This document shows positions 1-8,371 of a DNA stretch of 55,364 nt, one piece after another. The notes under the pieces are model-generated. The model was given only the letters and a program-made list of their open reading frames with translations. It was not told the origin of the DNA and did not search any database. This DNA is from Comamonadaceae bacterium (lineage in GTDB: Bacteria; Pseudomonadota; Gammaproteobacteria; Burkholderiales; Burkholderiaceae_C). The translations under genes and the position numbers were made by a program. How positions within the stretch are numbered: the stretch's first letter is position 1; each line of letters starts with the position of its first letter. Location of the stretch: assembly GCA_947448745.1 (NCBI GenBank), contig CANFOQ010000016.1, forward strand, positions 1 to 55,364, read 5' to 3'.

Positions 1-84
1 ACAGACCTCAGCAACTGGCAAGCCCGATTCACCCTCGCCCAATATCCCAACAATTTGGCTTTCCGTAAATTTCGACTTCCTCAT
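1..84 (-). CDS. IS3-family transposase OrfA, 5' end only (runs off window)
   Basis: Reading the minus strand from an ATG at 84 gives 28 residues beginning MRKSKFTESQIVGILGEGE and ending in PVAEVC, where the window stops. This is the characteristic N-terminus of the small helix-turn-helix OrfA (TnpA) protein of IS3-family elements, which binds the element ends and is joined to the DDE-containing OrfB by frameshifting. Only the first part of the HTH is visible, so I cannot say whether the element is intact, to which subgroup it belongs, or whether OrfB follows. The element end should lie between 85 and about 150, but I could not delimit its inverted repeat with one end available. Confidence 0.8.
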   Translation of the reverse strand, partial: MRKSKFTESQIVGILGEGESGLPVAEVC

Positions 85-308
85 CCCTCATCTCCAAAGA
101 AATGGAAGTCTCTATTTTCAACTTGTTCACCGTTTGGGGGAGCTTACGAGATAACGTGGATTTGTGAAGCCACAAACCACCTCAAACTACAACTTAATTA
201 GAAAAAGGATTGGAACTCGAAGCCAACCGCAAAGTTGATTTCATCGGCATGCATACTCCCCTAAATAGGGAGGAGGCCGGAAAGTGGGCAGATTACCAAA
301 TTAGGCAA
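85..308. other. Intergenic stretch between IS3 remnant and terminator
   Basis: No convincing gene in either strand. The first part (85 to about 150) probably contains the leader and left end of the IS3-family element. The remainder, 150-308, has no recognisable promoter, repeat or RNA gene that I can support. Confidence 0.5.
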
Positions 309-335
309 GAAAAAAGCCCCTAAAAAAGGGGCTCT
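309..335 (-). terminator. Rho-independent terminator of the lysC/tRNA-Ser transcript
   Basis: On the minus strand a GC-rich stem AGCCCC/GGGGCT (arms 328-333 and 315-320) with an A/T loop is followed by a run of six T. It lies about 50 bases downstream of tRNA-Ser and closes the minus-strand operon. The A-run on the other side gives some bidirectional character. Confidence 0.85.
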
Positions 336-381
336 TTCCGCATCCAAATCAGCCTGTAGGCCTCATGGGTGCTAGGTTTGG

Positions 382-471
382 CGGAAACGAAGGGATTCGA
401 ACCCTTGATGAGGCTCAACACCCCATACTCCCTTAGCAGGGGAGCACCTTCGGCCACTCGGTCACGTTTCC
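382..471 (-). tRNA. tRNA-Ser (anticodon GCT)
   Basis: The minus strand folds as a class II tRNA of 90 nt. The acceptor stem GGAAACG (471-465) pairs with CGTTTCC (389-383), with a G discriminator at 382. The anticodon arm CTCCC-CTGCTAA-GGGAG gives anticodon GCT, which reads AGC/AGU serine codons. There is a long variable arm and a T-arm containing GGTTCGAATCC. It starts 12 bases after the lysC stop codon, so it is probably cotranscribed with lysC and processed from that transcript. Confidence 0.96.
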
Positions 472-483
472 AGCTGTGTCAAA

Positions 484-1752
484 TTATGCCTGATTCTGCT
501 CCAAGTCAAAGGCTTTGTGCAGGGCGCGTACCGCCAGCTCCAAATACTTCTCGTCAATCACCACCGAGGTTTTGATTTCGCTGGTGGAAATCATCTGGAT
601 ATTGATGCCCTCGTCGCTGAGGCAGGCGAACATTTTGCTGGCCACGCCCACATGGCTGCGCATGCCGATGCCGACGATGGACACCTTGCAAATCTTGGCG
701 TCGCCCAGCACCTCGGGTGCGCCCAGCTCGGGCAGCACCTTGGTTTTCAGCAGGTCCATGGCGCGGGCATGGTCGTTGCGGTTCACGGTGAAGCTGAAAT
801 CGGTCAAACCACCTTTGCTGATGTTTTGAATGATCATGTCCACTTCAATATTGGCCTCGGCCACGGTGCCCAAAATTTTGTAGGCGATGCCGGGTTTGTC
901 GGGCACGCCCAGCACAGAAATTTTGGCTTCGTCGCGGGTGAAGGCAATGCCAGATACGATGGCTTGTTCCATTTGTTCGTCTTCCTCAAAAGTGATCAAG
1001 GTGCCAGATTTGGCTTCCTCTTGGATGTCGATGTCCCAGGACGTGAAACTGGACAGCACGCGCAGCGGCACTTTGTACTTGCCGGCAAATTCCACCGAAC
1101 GGATTTGCAACACCTTGCTGCCCAAGGACGCCATTTCCAGCATCTCTTCAAAGCTGACGGTGTGCAGCCTGCGGGCTTCGGGCACCACGCGCGGGTCGGT
1201 GGTGTACACACCATCCACGTCGGTGTAAATCAAGCATTCAGCGGCTTTCATGGCGGCGGCCACGGCCACGGCCGAGGTGTCTGAGCCACCCCGGCCCAAG
1301 GTGGTGATGTGCCCGTTGGGGTCCACGCCTTGGAAGCCGGTGATGATGACCACTTTGCCCGCGTTCAAATCGGCACGCACACGTTGGTCGTCAATCGATT
1401 CGATGCGGGCTTTGGTGAAGGCGCTGTTGGTGTGAATGGGCACTTGCCAACCAGCGTAGCTGACGGCGGGCACGCCTTCGGCTTGCAAGGCGATGGCCAA
1501 CAAGGCGGAAGACGCTTGTTCGCCGGTGGCGGCCAGGGCATCGAGTTCGCGCAAATGGGCGTCGGTGTGGGCGTTGCCTGCCAGTTCTTTGGCCAAGCCC
1601 AACAAGCGGTTGGTTTCGCCGCTCATGGCGGAGGGCACCACCACCATTTGGTGACCGGCTTTGGCCCATTTGGCCACGCGCTTGGCCACGTTTTGGATGC
1701 GTTCGGTCGAGCCCATGGAGGTGCCGCCGTATTTGTGAACGATGAGAGCCAT
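484..1752 (-). CDS. lysC: Aspartate kinase (aspartokinase)
   Basis: Phosphorylates L-aspartate, the first step to lysine, methionine, threonine and diaminopimelate. The 422-residue protein begins MALIVHKYGGTSMG, the canonical kinase N-terminus (KYGGTSMG, residues 7-14). It contains GRGGSDTSAVA and VDGVYTTDPR in the amino-acid kinase fold, and ends in two ACT domains (about 265-420) that in this family bind lysine and/or threonine for feedback control. I chose the ATG at 1752 because the longer open frame to 1869 adds 39 residues unlike any aspartokinase and overlaps tilS. Length is normal. It follows tilS by 26 bp and precedes tRNA-Ser by 12 bp in one minus-strand operon. There is no room for a lysine riboswitch. 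Confidence 0.97.
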   Translation of the reverse strand: MALIVHKYGGTSMGSTERIQNVAKRVAKWAKAGHQMVVVPSAMSGETNRLLGLAKELAGNAHTDAHLRELDALAATGEQASSALLAIALQAEGVPAVSYAGWQVPIHTNSAFTKARIESIDDQRVRADLNAGKVVIITGFQGVDPNGHITTLGRGGSDTSAVAVAAAMKAAECLIYTDVDGVYTTDPRVVPEARRLHTVSFEEMLEMASLGSKVLQIRSVEFAGKYKVPLRVLSSFTSWDIDIQEEAKSGTLITFEEDEQMEQAIVSGIAFTRDEAKISVLGVPDKPGIAYKILGTVAEANIEVDMIIQNISKGGLTDFSFTVNRNDHARAMDLLKTKVLPELGAPEVLGDAKICKVSIVGIGMRSHVGVASKMFACLSDEGINIQMISTSEIKTSVVIDEKYLELAVRALHKAFDLEQNQA

Positions 1753-1778
1753 CTTGTAGAGGTTTGCGTCTGGAAAAG

Positions 1779-2774
1779 CTAGAAATTGTACCAACCGAGC
1801 ACGGGCCCATCGCGCCTCACAAAGCCCTCGCCCACTTTGATGTCGATCTGGTGGCCACGGGTTCGACACGCGTCAATTTGCACCAGCAAAGCGTCCAGTT
1901 GTTTGGTGCTGACCTGGGCCCCGCTTTGCCGCAGCCAATGGCGCAACACATTGGCTTGACGGGCGGGGCTGAGCGATTGCAGGTCTTTGATGCGCGGCGG
2001 GTGCCCGGTGTGCTGCAAGTCTTGCTCGGCCAATTCGCGCAACAAGCTTTGCGCTTGTGCCGCATGCCGTGCACTGCGGGCAAAGGTTTGGCGAAACGCG
2101 GGAAAGGCTTCCTGCAATGCTGGCAACAGCTGGTGACGGATTTTGTTGCGGGTGAAGCGGGTGTCGGTGTTGCTGGGGTCTTCCACCCAGGCCACGCCCA
2201 AGCTTGACAAGCATTCGCGCAAAGCCGCACCGGGCACGCCCAACCAAGGCCGATGCAACACCAAACCCTGACGTTCAATCCGCTCGGGCATGGCCGACAG
2301 CCCCGGCAAACCGGCTCCGCGCGACAAGGCCAACAACATGGTTTCCACCTGGTCATCCGCATGCTGGGCCAAAGCCACGTCACGCACTGTGCCACCCCAG
2401 TGCTGTTGTAAGGCCTCGGACAAAGCCGCATAGCGGGCCAAGCGTGCCGCGTCTTCCGGGCTTTCACCGGGCGCGTGTTGGGCGTTCACATGCTGCACCA
2501 CCAAGGGCACTTGCAATTGATCGCAGAGTTGTTGGCAGTGGCTTGCAAACAGGTCGGCGGCGCTTTGCAGGCCGTGGTGCACATGCACCGCCCTCACCTG
2601 CCCGGGCCATTGCTTGACGCAGGCCAACAGCAGCGCACACGAATCTGCGCCGCCGCTCAAGGCCACAGCGAAAGGCAACGGGGGATGGAAATGGTCTAGT
2701 GACAAGGCCGCAGGCAAGGCGGCTTGTCTTAAAGCATCAACGAGCGTCGGCTTTGGTGTCGTTGAATCGGCCAT
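1779..2774 (-). CDS. tilS: tRNA(Ile)-lysidine synthase
   Basis: ATP-dependent ligase that converts C34 of the CAU anticodon of tRNA-Ile2 to lysidine, so that it reads AUA. The N-terminal N-type ATP-pyrophosphatase PP-loop SGGADS is clear, followed by HVHHGLQ and the conserved [15 protein letters not shown] and [12 protein letters not shown] blocks. The C-terminal third (TilS substrate-binding regions) is shorter and divergent, ending GWYNF. The total of about 331 residues is at the short end for the family. The start is uncertain: ATG 2774 overlaps the 3' end of accA by 38 bp, and ATG 2792 would add six residues and more overlap. No strong ribosome site is visible at either, so translation is probably coupled to accA. 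Confidence 0.93.
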   Translation of the reverse strand: MADSTTPKPTLVDALRQAALPAALSLDHFHPPLPFAVALSGGADSCALLLACVKQWPGQVRAVHVHHGLQSAADLFASHCQQLCDQLQVPLVVQHVNAQHAPGESPEDAARLARYAALSEALQQHWGGTVRDVALAQHADDQVETMLLALSRGAGLPGLSAMPERIERQGLVLHRPWLGVPGAALRECLSSLGVAWVEDPSNTDTRFTRNKIRHQLLPALQEAFPAFRQTFARSARHAAQAQSLLRELAEQDLQHTGHPPRIKDLQSLSPARQANVLRHWLRQSGAQVSTKQLDALLVQIDACRTRGHQIDIKVGEGFVRRDGPVLGWYNF

Positions 2775-3714
2775 AGCTTTGCAGCCGTTCATAACGCCGT
2801 TCGAGCAACTCTTTGACTTTCAAGTCGCTGAGTTGTCGCCAAGCGTCGTTCAAACCGCGCTTGAGTTGGGCGCACATTTGTTTGGTGTCGCGGTGGGCAC
2901 CGCCCACGGGTTCGTTGACGATCTTGTCCACCAAGCCCAAGGCTTTCAAACGGTGCGCTGTGATGCCCAGCGCTTCGGCTGCATCAGACGCGCGGTCGGA
3001 GGTTTTCCACAAAATGGAGGCGCAACCTTCGGGGCTGATGACGGAATAAATGGAGTACTGCAACATCAGCAACTGGTCGGCCACGCTGATGGCCAACGCG
3101 CCGCCCGAGCCACCTTCGCCAATGATGGTGGTGATGATGGGCACTTGCAGTTGGGCCATCTCGAAAATATTGCGGCCAATCGCCTCAGACTGGCTGCGCT
3201 CTTCGGCATCGATGCCGGGAAACGCACCGGGCGTGTCAACAAAGGTGAACACCGGCAACTTGAATTTCTCAGCGGTCTTCATCAAGCGCAGTGCCTTGCG
3301 GTATCCCTCGGGGCGTGTCATGCCGAAATTGCGGGCGGTGCGCTCTTTGGTGTCGCGGCCTTTTTGCTGGCCAATCACCATGCAGGCATTGCCATTGAAA
3401 CGGGCCAAACCACCCACGATGCTCAGGTCGTCGGCAAAGTGGCGGTCACCGTGCATCTCCACGAAGTCGGTGAAGATGTCGCCGATGTAATCCAGGGTGT
3501 AGGGGCGCTCGGGGTGGCGGGCAATCTTGGTGATTTGCCAAGGCGTCAAGTCAGCGTAAATGTCTTTGGTGAGTTGCAAGCTCTTTTTGGAAAGTTGGTC
3601 GATCTCATCTGAGATGTCCACCGCAGACTCCACTTGCACGTAGCGCAGTTCTTCGATCTTGGTTTCGAGTTCGGCAATCGGTTGCTCAAAGTCGAGAAAA
3701 GTTTTTTTCGCCAA
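2737..3714 (-). CDS. accA: Acetyl-CoA carboxylase carboxyltransferase subunit alpha
   Basis: Alpha subunit of the carboxyltransferase that moves the carboxyl group from carboxybiotin to acetyl-CoA, the committed step of fatty acid synthesis. It partners with AccD, which is not in this window. The protein starts (M)[16 protein letters not shown] and contains the crotonase-type core with [25 protein letters not shown] and [11 protein letters not shown] place the start at a TTG (3714-3712) because AAGGAG lies six bases upstream and the family N-terminus begins exactly there. The longer frame to 3843 adds unrelated residues. This gives 325 residues, the usual length. It is 34 bp downstream of the glycosylase gene and overlaps tilS. 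Confidence 0.96.
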   Translation of the reverse strand: MAKKTFLDFEQPIAELETKIEELRYVQVESAVDISDEIDQLSKKSLQLTKDIYADLTPWQITKIARHPERPYTLDYIGDIFTDFVEMHGDRHFADDLSIVGGLARFNGNACMVIGQQKGRDTKERTARNFGMTRPEGYRKALRLMKTAEKFKLPVFTFVDTPGAFPGIDAEERSQSEAIGRNIFEMAQLQVPIITTIIGEGGSGGALAISVADQLLMLQYSIYSVISPEGCASILWKTSDRASDAAEALGITAHRLKALGLVDKIVNEPVGGAHRDTKQMCAQLKRGLNDAWRQLSDLKVKELLERRYERLQSYGRFNDTKADAR

Positions 3715-3748
3715 TCGGGTCTCCTTGTTCACCAGGCCGTGGCCCGTG

Positions 3749-4396
3749 TCAATAAGCAACGGGTTGTGGGTCGAGCGAGCGCCAAATATACCAAGTTGCC
3801 ACGCTGCAATAAGGGGCCCAGGCCGAGGCCACTTCGCGGGCATCGCTGCGGCTCACGGCCTCGCCCGAAAAATAGTTGTGGCTGATGCCGTTGATCAGCC
3901 CCACATCATCCAGCGGCAACACATTGGGTCGCAACAAATAAAAGATGAGAAACATCTCGGCGGTCCATCGACCGATGCCACGGATGGCCACCAATTCTTC
4001 GATGATGGACTCGTCGTCCATGTCGGCCCATTGTCGGGTGTGCACCGTGCCATTGGAGAAATGCAGGGCCAAGTCCACCAGGTATTCCACCTTGCGAGCC
4101 GACAAACCTGAAGCCCGCATGTCGTCCACCTTCAGCTTGAGCACATTGGCAGGTGTCAGGCTTTTGCTGAGGGCTGCGAAACGGTCCCACACCGACTGCG
4201 CGGCCTTCACCGAAATTTGCTGACCCACGATGCTGCGGGCCAAGGTGACGAAGGCGTCACCACGCGACTCGAGGAACACATCGCCAAACTGCGGGATCAA
4301 GCGTCGCATGACCCGGTCTTTTTTGGCCAGGTGTTTGCAGGCCTCTTCCCAATAGTCGGGTTTGGTTCGTTTGACTGGCAAAGCACGTGTGGCCAT
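3749..4396 (-). CDS. DNA-3-methyladenine glycosylase II-like HhH-GPD protein
   Basis: Base-excision repair glycosylase of the HhH-GPD superfamily (AlkA-like), expected to remove alkylated purines. The 215-residue protein has the conserved [12 protein letters not shown] helix region, a helix-hairpin-helix [17 protein letters not shown], and the following loop LPLDDVGL that supplies the catalytic aspartate. The single domain lacks the N-terminal beta domain of E. coli AlkA, as is common in Burkholderiales. The ATG at 4396 shares one base with the cysS stop (TGATG), which indicates translational coupling. A start five codons upstream would overlap cysS further. Substrate range cannot be read from sequence. 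Confidence 0.9.
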   Translation of the reverse strand: MATRALPVKRTKPDYWEEACKHLAKKDRVMRRLIPQFGDVFLESRGDAFVTLARSIVGQQISVKAAQSVWDRFAALSKSLTPANVLKLKVDDMRASGLSARKVEYLVDLALHFSNGTVHTRQWADMDDESIIEELVAIRGIGRWTAEMFLIFYLLRPNVLPLDDVGLINGISHNYFSGEAVSRSDAREVASAWAPYCSVATWYIWRSLDPQPVAY

Positions 4397-5802
4397 CAAG
4401 CACGCTCCCATTGGGTGCCTTGCGGCGAGTCTTTCAACACAATGCCTTGCGCCAACAAGTCTTGGCGAATGCGGTCCGCTTCAGCAAAGTTTTTGGCGGC
4501 TTTGGCCTCTGCGCGTTGGGCGATCAGCGCTTCAATGCCGGTGGCTTCGTCAGTTGCAGACGGGCCTTCTGCCGTGTCAGCGTGGCGGGCCTTGCCTTGC
4601 AAAAACGCTTGCGGCGCCTGCTGCAACAAGCCCAACACCGCGCCCAAGCTTTTCAGCAAGCCACTGAGGGCCGTGGACGCACTGCGATTGACTTCAGCGG
4701 CCAACTCAAACAACACAGCCACGGCTTCGGGGGTGCCAAAGTCTTCGTCCATGGCGGCTTTGAAACGCGCCGCATGGGCTTGCGTCCATTCGATGGTCAC
4801 GTTGTCAGGCTTGACCGCATGTAAAGCGGTGTAGAGGCGTTTCAAGGAAGCGCGGGCGTCATCCAAATGCACGTCACTGAAATTCAATGGGCTGCGGTAA
4901 TGGCTGCGCACCACAAAGAAACGCACCACTTCGGGTTCGTAATTTTTGAACACATCGCGGATGGTGAAAAAATTACCCAGGCTCTTGGACATCTTCACGT
5001 TGTCCACGTTGATGAAGCCGTTGTGCATCCAAAACGAGGCCATGGGCACGCCATGGGCACCTTCGCTTTGCGCAATTTCGTTTTCATGGTGCGGGAACTG
5101 CAAGTCTGCGCCACCGCCGTGGATGTCAAACGACTCACCCAGCAGTTCACAAGCCATGGCCGAGCACTCAATGTGCCAGCCAGGGCGGCCCGTGCCAAAC
5201 GCACTGTCCCATTTCACATCGGCGGGTTCATCGGCTTTGGCCGATTTCCACAACACAAAATCAAGCGGGTCTTCTTTGCCATCCAGCACAGCCACACGTT
5301 CGCCAGCGTGCAATTCATCGAGGGACTTGCCAGACAACTTGCCGTAGCCCACAAACTTGCGCACCGCGTAATTCACGTCGCCACTGGGCACTCGGTAGGC
5401 CAAGCCTTTGTCTTCCAACCTCGAGATGATGGACAACATGCCGGGAACGTGGTCGGTGGCGCGGGGTTCAGCGCTGGGGCGCTCGATACCAAGGGCATCC
5501 GCGTCTTCATGCAGCGCGGCGATCATGCGGTCGGTGAGTGCGCGAATGGTTTCGCCGTTCTCGGTGGCGCGGCGAATGATTTTGTCGTCAATGTCGGTGA
5601 TGTTGCGCACATAGGTGACTTGGTAGCCCGACAGTTTGAGCCAGCGTTGCACCACATCAAAGGCCACCATGGAACGTGCATGACCGATGTGGCAGAAGTC
5701 ATAAACAGTCATGCCGCAGACATACATGCGCACATGGCCTGGTTGCAGGGGCACGAAAGCTTGCAAATCACGCGTGAGCGTGTTGTGAATGCGAAGGGAC
5801 AT
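4396..5802 (-). CDS. cysS: Cysteinyl-tRNA synthetase
   Basis: Class I aminoacyl-tRNA synthetase that charges tRNA-Cys. The 468-residue protein has the HIGH signature (HIGH, residues 38-41), zinc-binding residues C29, C213, H238 and E242 in their usual contexts, and KMSKS at 270-274, followed by the anticodon-binding helical domain. Length is typical. It heads the minus-strand housekeeping operon and is divergent from the TPR gene at 5939; their promoters must share 5803-5938. The initiating ATG is at 5802, giving [12 protein letters not shown]. Confidence 0.97.
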   Translation of the reverse strand: MSLRIHNTLTRDLQAFVPLQPGHVRMYVCGMTVYDFCHIGHARSMVAFDVVQRWLKLSGYQVTYVRNITDIDDKIIRRATENGETIRALTDRMIAALHEDADALGIERPSAEPRATDHVPGMLSIISRLEDKGLAYRVPSGDVNYAVRKFVGYGKLSGKSLDELHAGERVAVLDGKEDPLDFVLWKSAKADEPADVKWDSAFGTGRPGWHIECSAMACELLGESFDIHGGGADLQFPHHENEIAQSEGAHGVPMASFWMHNGFINVDNVKMSKSLGNFFTIRDVFKNYEPEVVRFFVVRSHYRSPLNFSDVHLDDARASLKRLYTALHAVKPDNVTIEWTQAHAARFKAAMDEDFGTPEAVAVLFELAAEVNRSASTALSGLLKSLGAVLGLLQQAPQAFLQGKARHADTAEGPSATDEATGIEALIAQRAEAKAAKNFAEADRIRQDLLAQGIVLKDSPQGTQWERA

Positions 5803-5938
5803 GGTGTGAGCTTAAGCGTGAACTGCGCGACAGGGCGCGTAAGGTCTCTCTACTACAATGCCCGCAGTATATCGAGACCGACTTATTTTGCATCTCCCCC
5901 GACTGTCCATCCCCTTTGTTTTGAAAAAACATGCGCTG

Positions 5939-6475
5939 ATGCCACATCTGTTGGCCGCATGTTTGATGATGGCCGCATGGTGTGCGCAAGCCCAAACGTC
6001 CAGCCTGCAAAACTTCAAGGGCACACCGCACGATGAAGTGCAAAAAAGCATGGTGCAGCGCAATTGGACTGCGGCCTTGAAGCAAATTGATGCTTACTTG
6101 GTGAACCAGCCACGCGACCCGCAAATGCGTTTTTGGCGGGCTCGCCTCATGCAACAAATGCAACGCAAGGACGAGGCGTTGGACATCTACATTCAATTGG
6201 CCCAAGACTACCCCGAGCTGCCCGAGGTGCAAAACAACCTGGGCGTCATGCTGGCGTCCATGGGCAAACTTGAAGAAGCCAAAGCCGCTTTTGAACACGC
6301 CCTGTTGAACAACCCCAATTACGCCATCGCCTATGAAAACCTGGGCGATGTGCAACTGCATTTGGCCAAGCAGTCATTCCAAAAAGCCCAAAGCTTGAGC
6401 GGCGGTTCGCGTGCTTTGAACACCAAATTGCAAGCCCTTCAACCTGTTTTACAAACCACCCTGAGCCCACCATGA
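5939..6475 (+). CDS. Exported TPR-repeat protein
   Basis: A protein of about 178 residues. A hydrophobic N-terminus (MPHLLAACLMMAAWCAQAQ) looks like a signal peptide, with cleavage near AQA. It is followed by tandem TPR-like helices (RDPQMRFWRARLMQQMQRKDEALDIY, LPEVQNNLGVMLASMGKLEEAKAAF, YAIAYENLGDVQLHLAK). TPRs act as protein-protein scaffolds; the partner is unknown. A TTG at 5921 would add a positively charged start (KKHAL) and is also plausible. The ATG at 5858 forms part of a TACAAT box and makes a poor leader. The stop overlaps the next gene by ATGA, so it is cotranscribed with the two cyclophilin genes, which suggests a role in envelope protein folding. Confidence 0.75.
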   Translation: MPHLLAACLMMAAWCAQAQTSSLQNFKGTPHDEVQKSMVQRNWTAALKQIDAYLVNQPRDPQMRFWRARLMQQMQRKDEALDIYIQLAQDYPELPEVQNNLGVMLASMGKLEEAKAAFEHALLNNPNYAIAYENLGDVQLHLAKQSFQKAQSLSGGSRALNTKLQALQPVLQTTLSPP

Positions 6476-7068
6476 CCTCTTCACGCCGCGTTTTCTTGGC
6501 CGCCCTGCTCGCCCTCTCCAGCGCCTTGGGTGCACATGCCCAGACCGCCAACCCCCAAGTGAAATTCGTCACCAGCGCTGGTGAATTCGTGGTCGAGCTT
6601 GCTGCTGATAAAGCGCCAGCCACGGTGGAAAATTTCTTGGGCTATGTGCGCGATGGCCATTACAACGGCACCATCTTTCACCGGGTCATCAACAACTTCA
6701 TGATCCAAGGTGGTGGTTACGACACCAAGTACCAAGAAAAACCCACCAAAGCGCCCATCAAACACGAAGGCGCTGAAGTCAAAGCCAAAGGCGGCCCGCG
6801 CAACACCATGGGCACCCTGGCCATGGCCCGCACCAACAACCCGCATTCCGCATCGGCCCAGTTTTTCATCAACGTGAAAGACAACGACTTCCTCGATCAC
6901 CAAGCGCCACAAGGCCAAGGCTGGGGCTATGTGGCTTTCGGCAAAGTGGTGTCAGGCATGGACGTCATCACCAAAATCAAACAACTGCCCACCGGTCACG
7001 GTGGCCCCTTCCCCACCGATGTGCCGCAAACACAGGTGGTCATTCAATCTGCAACTTTGGTGAAGTAA
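6472..7068 (+). CDS. Periplasmic peptidyl-prolyl cis-trans isomerase (cyclophilin type)
   Basis: Catalyses prolyl cis-trans isomerisation of exported proteins. The 198-residue protein has a signal peptide ([24 protein letters not shown]) followed by a complete small cyclophilin domain: [25 protein letters not shown] with the catalytic FHR arginine, [18 protein letters not shown], and [16 protein letters not shown]. It is PpiA-like in arrangement. Its start overlaps the stop of the TPR gene, and it is followed after 2 bp by a cytoplasmic paralogue, so the pair probably arose by duplication. Confidence 0.93.
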   Translation: MTSSRRVFLAALLALSSALGAHAQTANPQVKFVTSAGEFVVELAADKAPATVENFLGYVRDGHYNGTIFHRVINNFMIQGGGYDTKYQEKPTKAPIKHEGAEVKAKGGPRNTMGTLAMARTNNPHSASAQFFINVKDNDFLDHQAPQGQGWGYVAFGKVVSGMDVITKIKQLPTGHGGPFPTDVPQTQVVIQSATLVK

Positions 7069-7070
7069 CC

Positions 7071-7577
7071 ATGTCCAACCCGCAAGTCGAACTCCATATC
7101 CAAGACCTGGGCGTTATCACGCTCGAACTCGACGCCGAGAAGGCGCCGAAAACCGTCGCCAACTTTTTGCATTATGTGGAAAACGGCCACTATGACGACA
7201 CCATTTTTCACCGCGTCATTCCTGGCTTCATGGTGCAAGGCGGCGGCATGAGCCCCGGCATGAAAGAGAAAAAGGTCGACAGCAAAATCGACAACGAAGC
7301 CAACAATGGTTTGAAAAACGATTGCTACACCGTGGCCATGGCCCGCACCAATGATCCGCATTCCGCCACCGCCCAGTTCTTCATCAACGTGAAAGACAAC
7401 GGCTTCTTGAACCACACCGCGCCCACCGCTTCGGGTTGGGGCTATGCCGTGTTTGGCAAAGTGGTGTCGGGCACCGACGTGGTTGACCAAATTTGCAAAG
7501 TAGACACGGGCCGCAAAGGTTTCCACGACGATGTGCCCAAAGACGATGTGGTGGTCAGCAAAGCCGTTTTGCTGTAA
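7071..7577 (+). CDS. ppiB: Cytoplasmic peptidyl-prolyl cis-trans isomerase B (cyclophilin type)
   Basis: A 168-residue cyclophilin without signal peptide, starting [20 protein letters not shown]. It has the conserved [36 protein letters not shown] and [20 protein letters not shown] segments, and ends [12 protein letters not shown]. The family assists folding of cytosolic proteins. It closely resembles the upstream exported paralogue over the whole domain. It lies 2 bp after that gene and 8 bp before lpxH. Confidence 0.95.
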   Translation: MSNPQVELHIQDLGVITLELDAEKAPKTVANFLHYVENGHYDDTIFHRVIPGFMVQGGGMSPGMKEKKVDSKIDNEANNGLKNDCYTVAMARTNDPHSATAQFFINVKDNGFLNHTAPTASGWGYAVFGKVVSGTDVVDQICKVDTGRKGFHDDVPKDDVVVSKAVLL

Positions 7578-7585
7578 ACACATCC

Positions 7586-8371
7586 ATGGCTGCGTTGCCT
7601 TCACAGCCAGTTCATGCCAGCGAGGTGGACGGGCGTGCTTGGTCGCACATCGCGTTCATCTCGGATGTGCATTTGCAACGCAGTGAAGACGCTACTTTCC
7701 AAGCCTGGCGTCACTTCATGCAAAGCGTCCAAGCGGACGCTTTGTTCATCTTGGGTGATCTGTTTGAAGTGTGGGTGGGTGATGACTTGCTGAGCCACCC
7801 CGAAGGTGCGTTCGAGCGCGACTGCCTGCACATCATTCAAGCCACGTCACAACGCCTGCCCGTCTTTGGCTTGGTCGGTAACCGGGATTTTTTAATGGGC
7901 GAGAAAGCTTGGTCTGACAGCGGCATGCAGCCCTTGCAAGACCCCTGCGTGTTGCACACTGCGCAGCAACGCATTTTGCTCAGCCACGGCGATGCGCTTT
8001 GCGTGGACGATGTGGACTACCAAGTGTTTCGCCGCCAAGTGCGCTCTGCTGATTGGCAAGCCGCTTTCTTAAAGCAGTCGCTGCCCGAGCGTTTGAGCAT
8101 GGCGCGTGGTTTGCGCCAGCAAAGCGAAGCCCGCAAAGCACTGCAACAGGCGTGGGTGGATGTGGACAACACCCTGGCCCAAGCTTGGCTGACACAGCAT
8201 GCTTGCCAAGTGCTGGTGCATGGCCACACCCATCAAGCCGCCAGACATGTGTTGCCAAAGGGTGAACGCTGGGTGTTGAGCGATTGGGAAGCCACTGCGC
8301 AGCCGCCACGCTTGCAAACCTTGCAATGGCACGCCAACATTGGCTTCAAGGCTACAACGCTCAGCGCTTGA
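7586..8371 (+). CDS. lpxH: UDP-2,3-diacylglucosamine diphosphatase
   Basis: Hydrolyses UDP-2,3-diacylglucosamine to lipid X and UMP in lipid A synthesis, as a peripheral inner-membrane enzyme. The 261-residue protein shows all calcineurin-type metallophosphatase motifs: FISDVHL, ILGDLFEVWVGDD, GLVGNRDFLMG, LLSHGDALC and VLVHGHTHQ. The ATG at 7586 gives MAALPSQPVHASEV; the frame is open further upstream, but that part overlaps ppiB and is not conserved. The 3' end overlaps the convergent DUF349 gene by 11 bp. Confidence 0.93.
   Translation: MAALPSQPVHASEVDGRAWSHIAFISDVHLQRSEDATFQAWRHFMQSVQADALFILGDLFEVWVGDDLLSHPEGAFERDCLHIIQATSQRLPVFGLVGNRDFLMGEKAWSDSGMQPLQDPCVLHTAQQRILLSHGDALCVDDVDYQVFRRQVRSADWQAAFLKQSLPERLSMARGLRQQSEARKALQQAWVDVDNTLAQAWLTQHACQVLVHGHTHQAARHVLPKGERWVLSDWEATAQPPRLQTLQWHANIGFKATTLSA

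Noticed and set aside
382..471. tRNA-Ser as an attachment site of a genomic island with the IS3 fragment
   Set aside because: No duplicated tRNA 3' end and no integrase gene in the window; the IS fragment lies beyond a normal terminator.
5858..5938. Upstream ATG (5858) as start of the TPR protein
   Set aside because: It would place 27 extra residues before the signal peptide, and the ATG is part of a TACAAT promoter-like box; a start at 5921 or 5939 fits export better.
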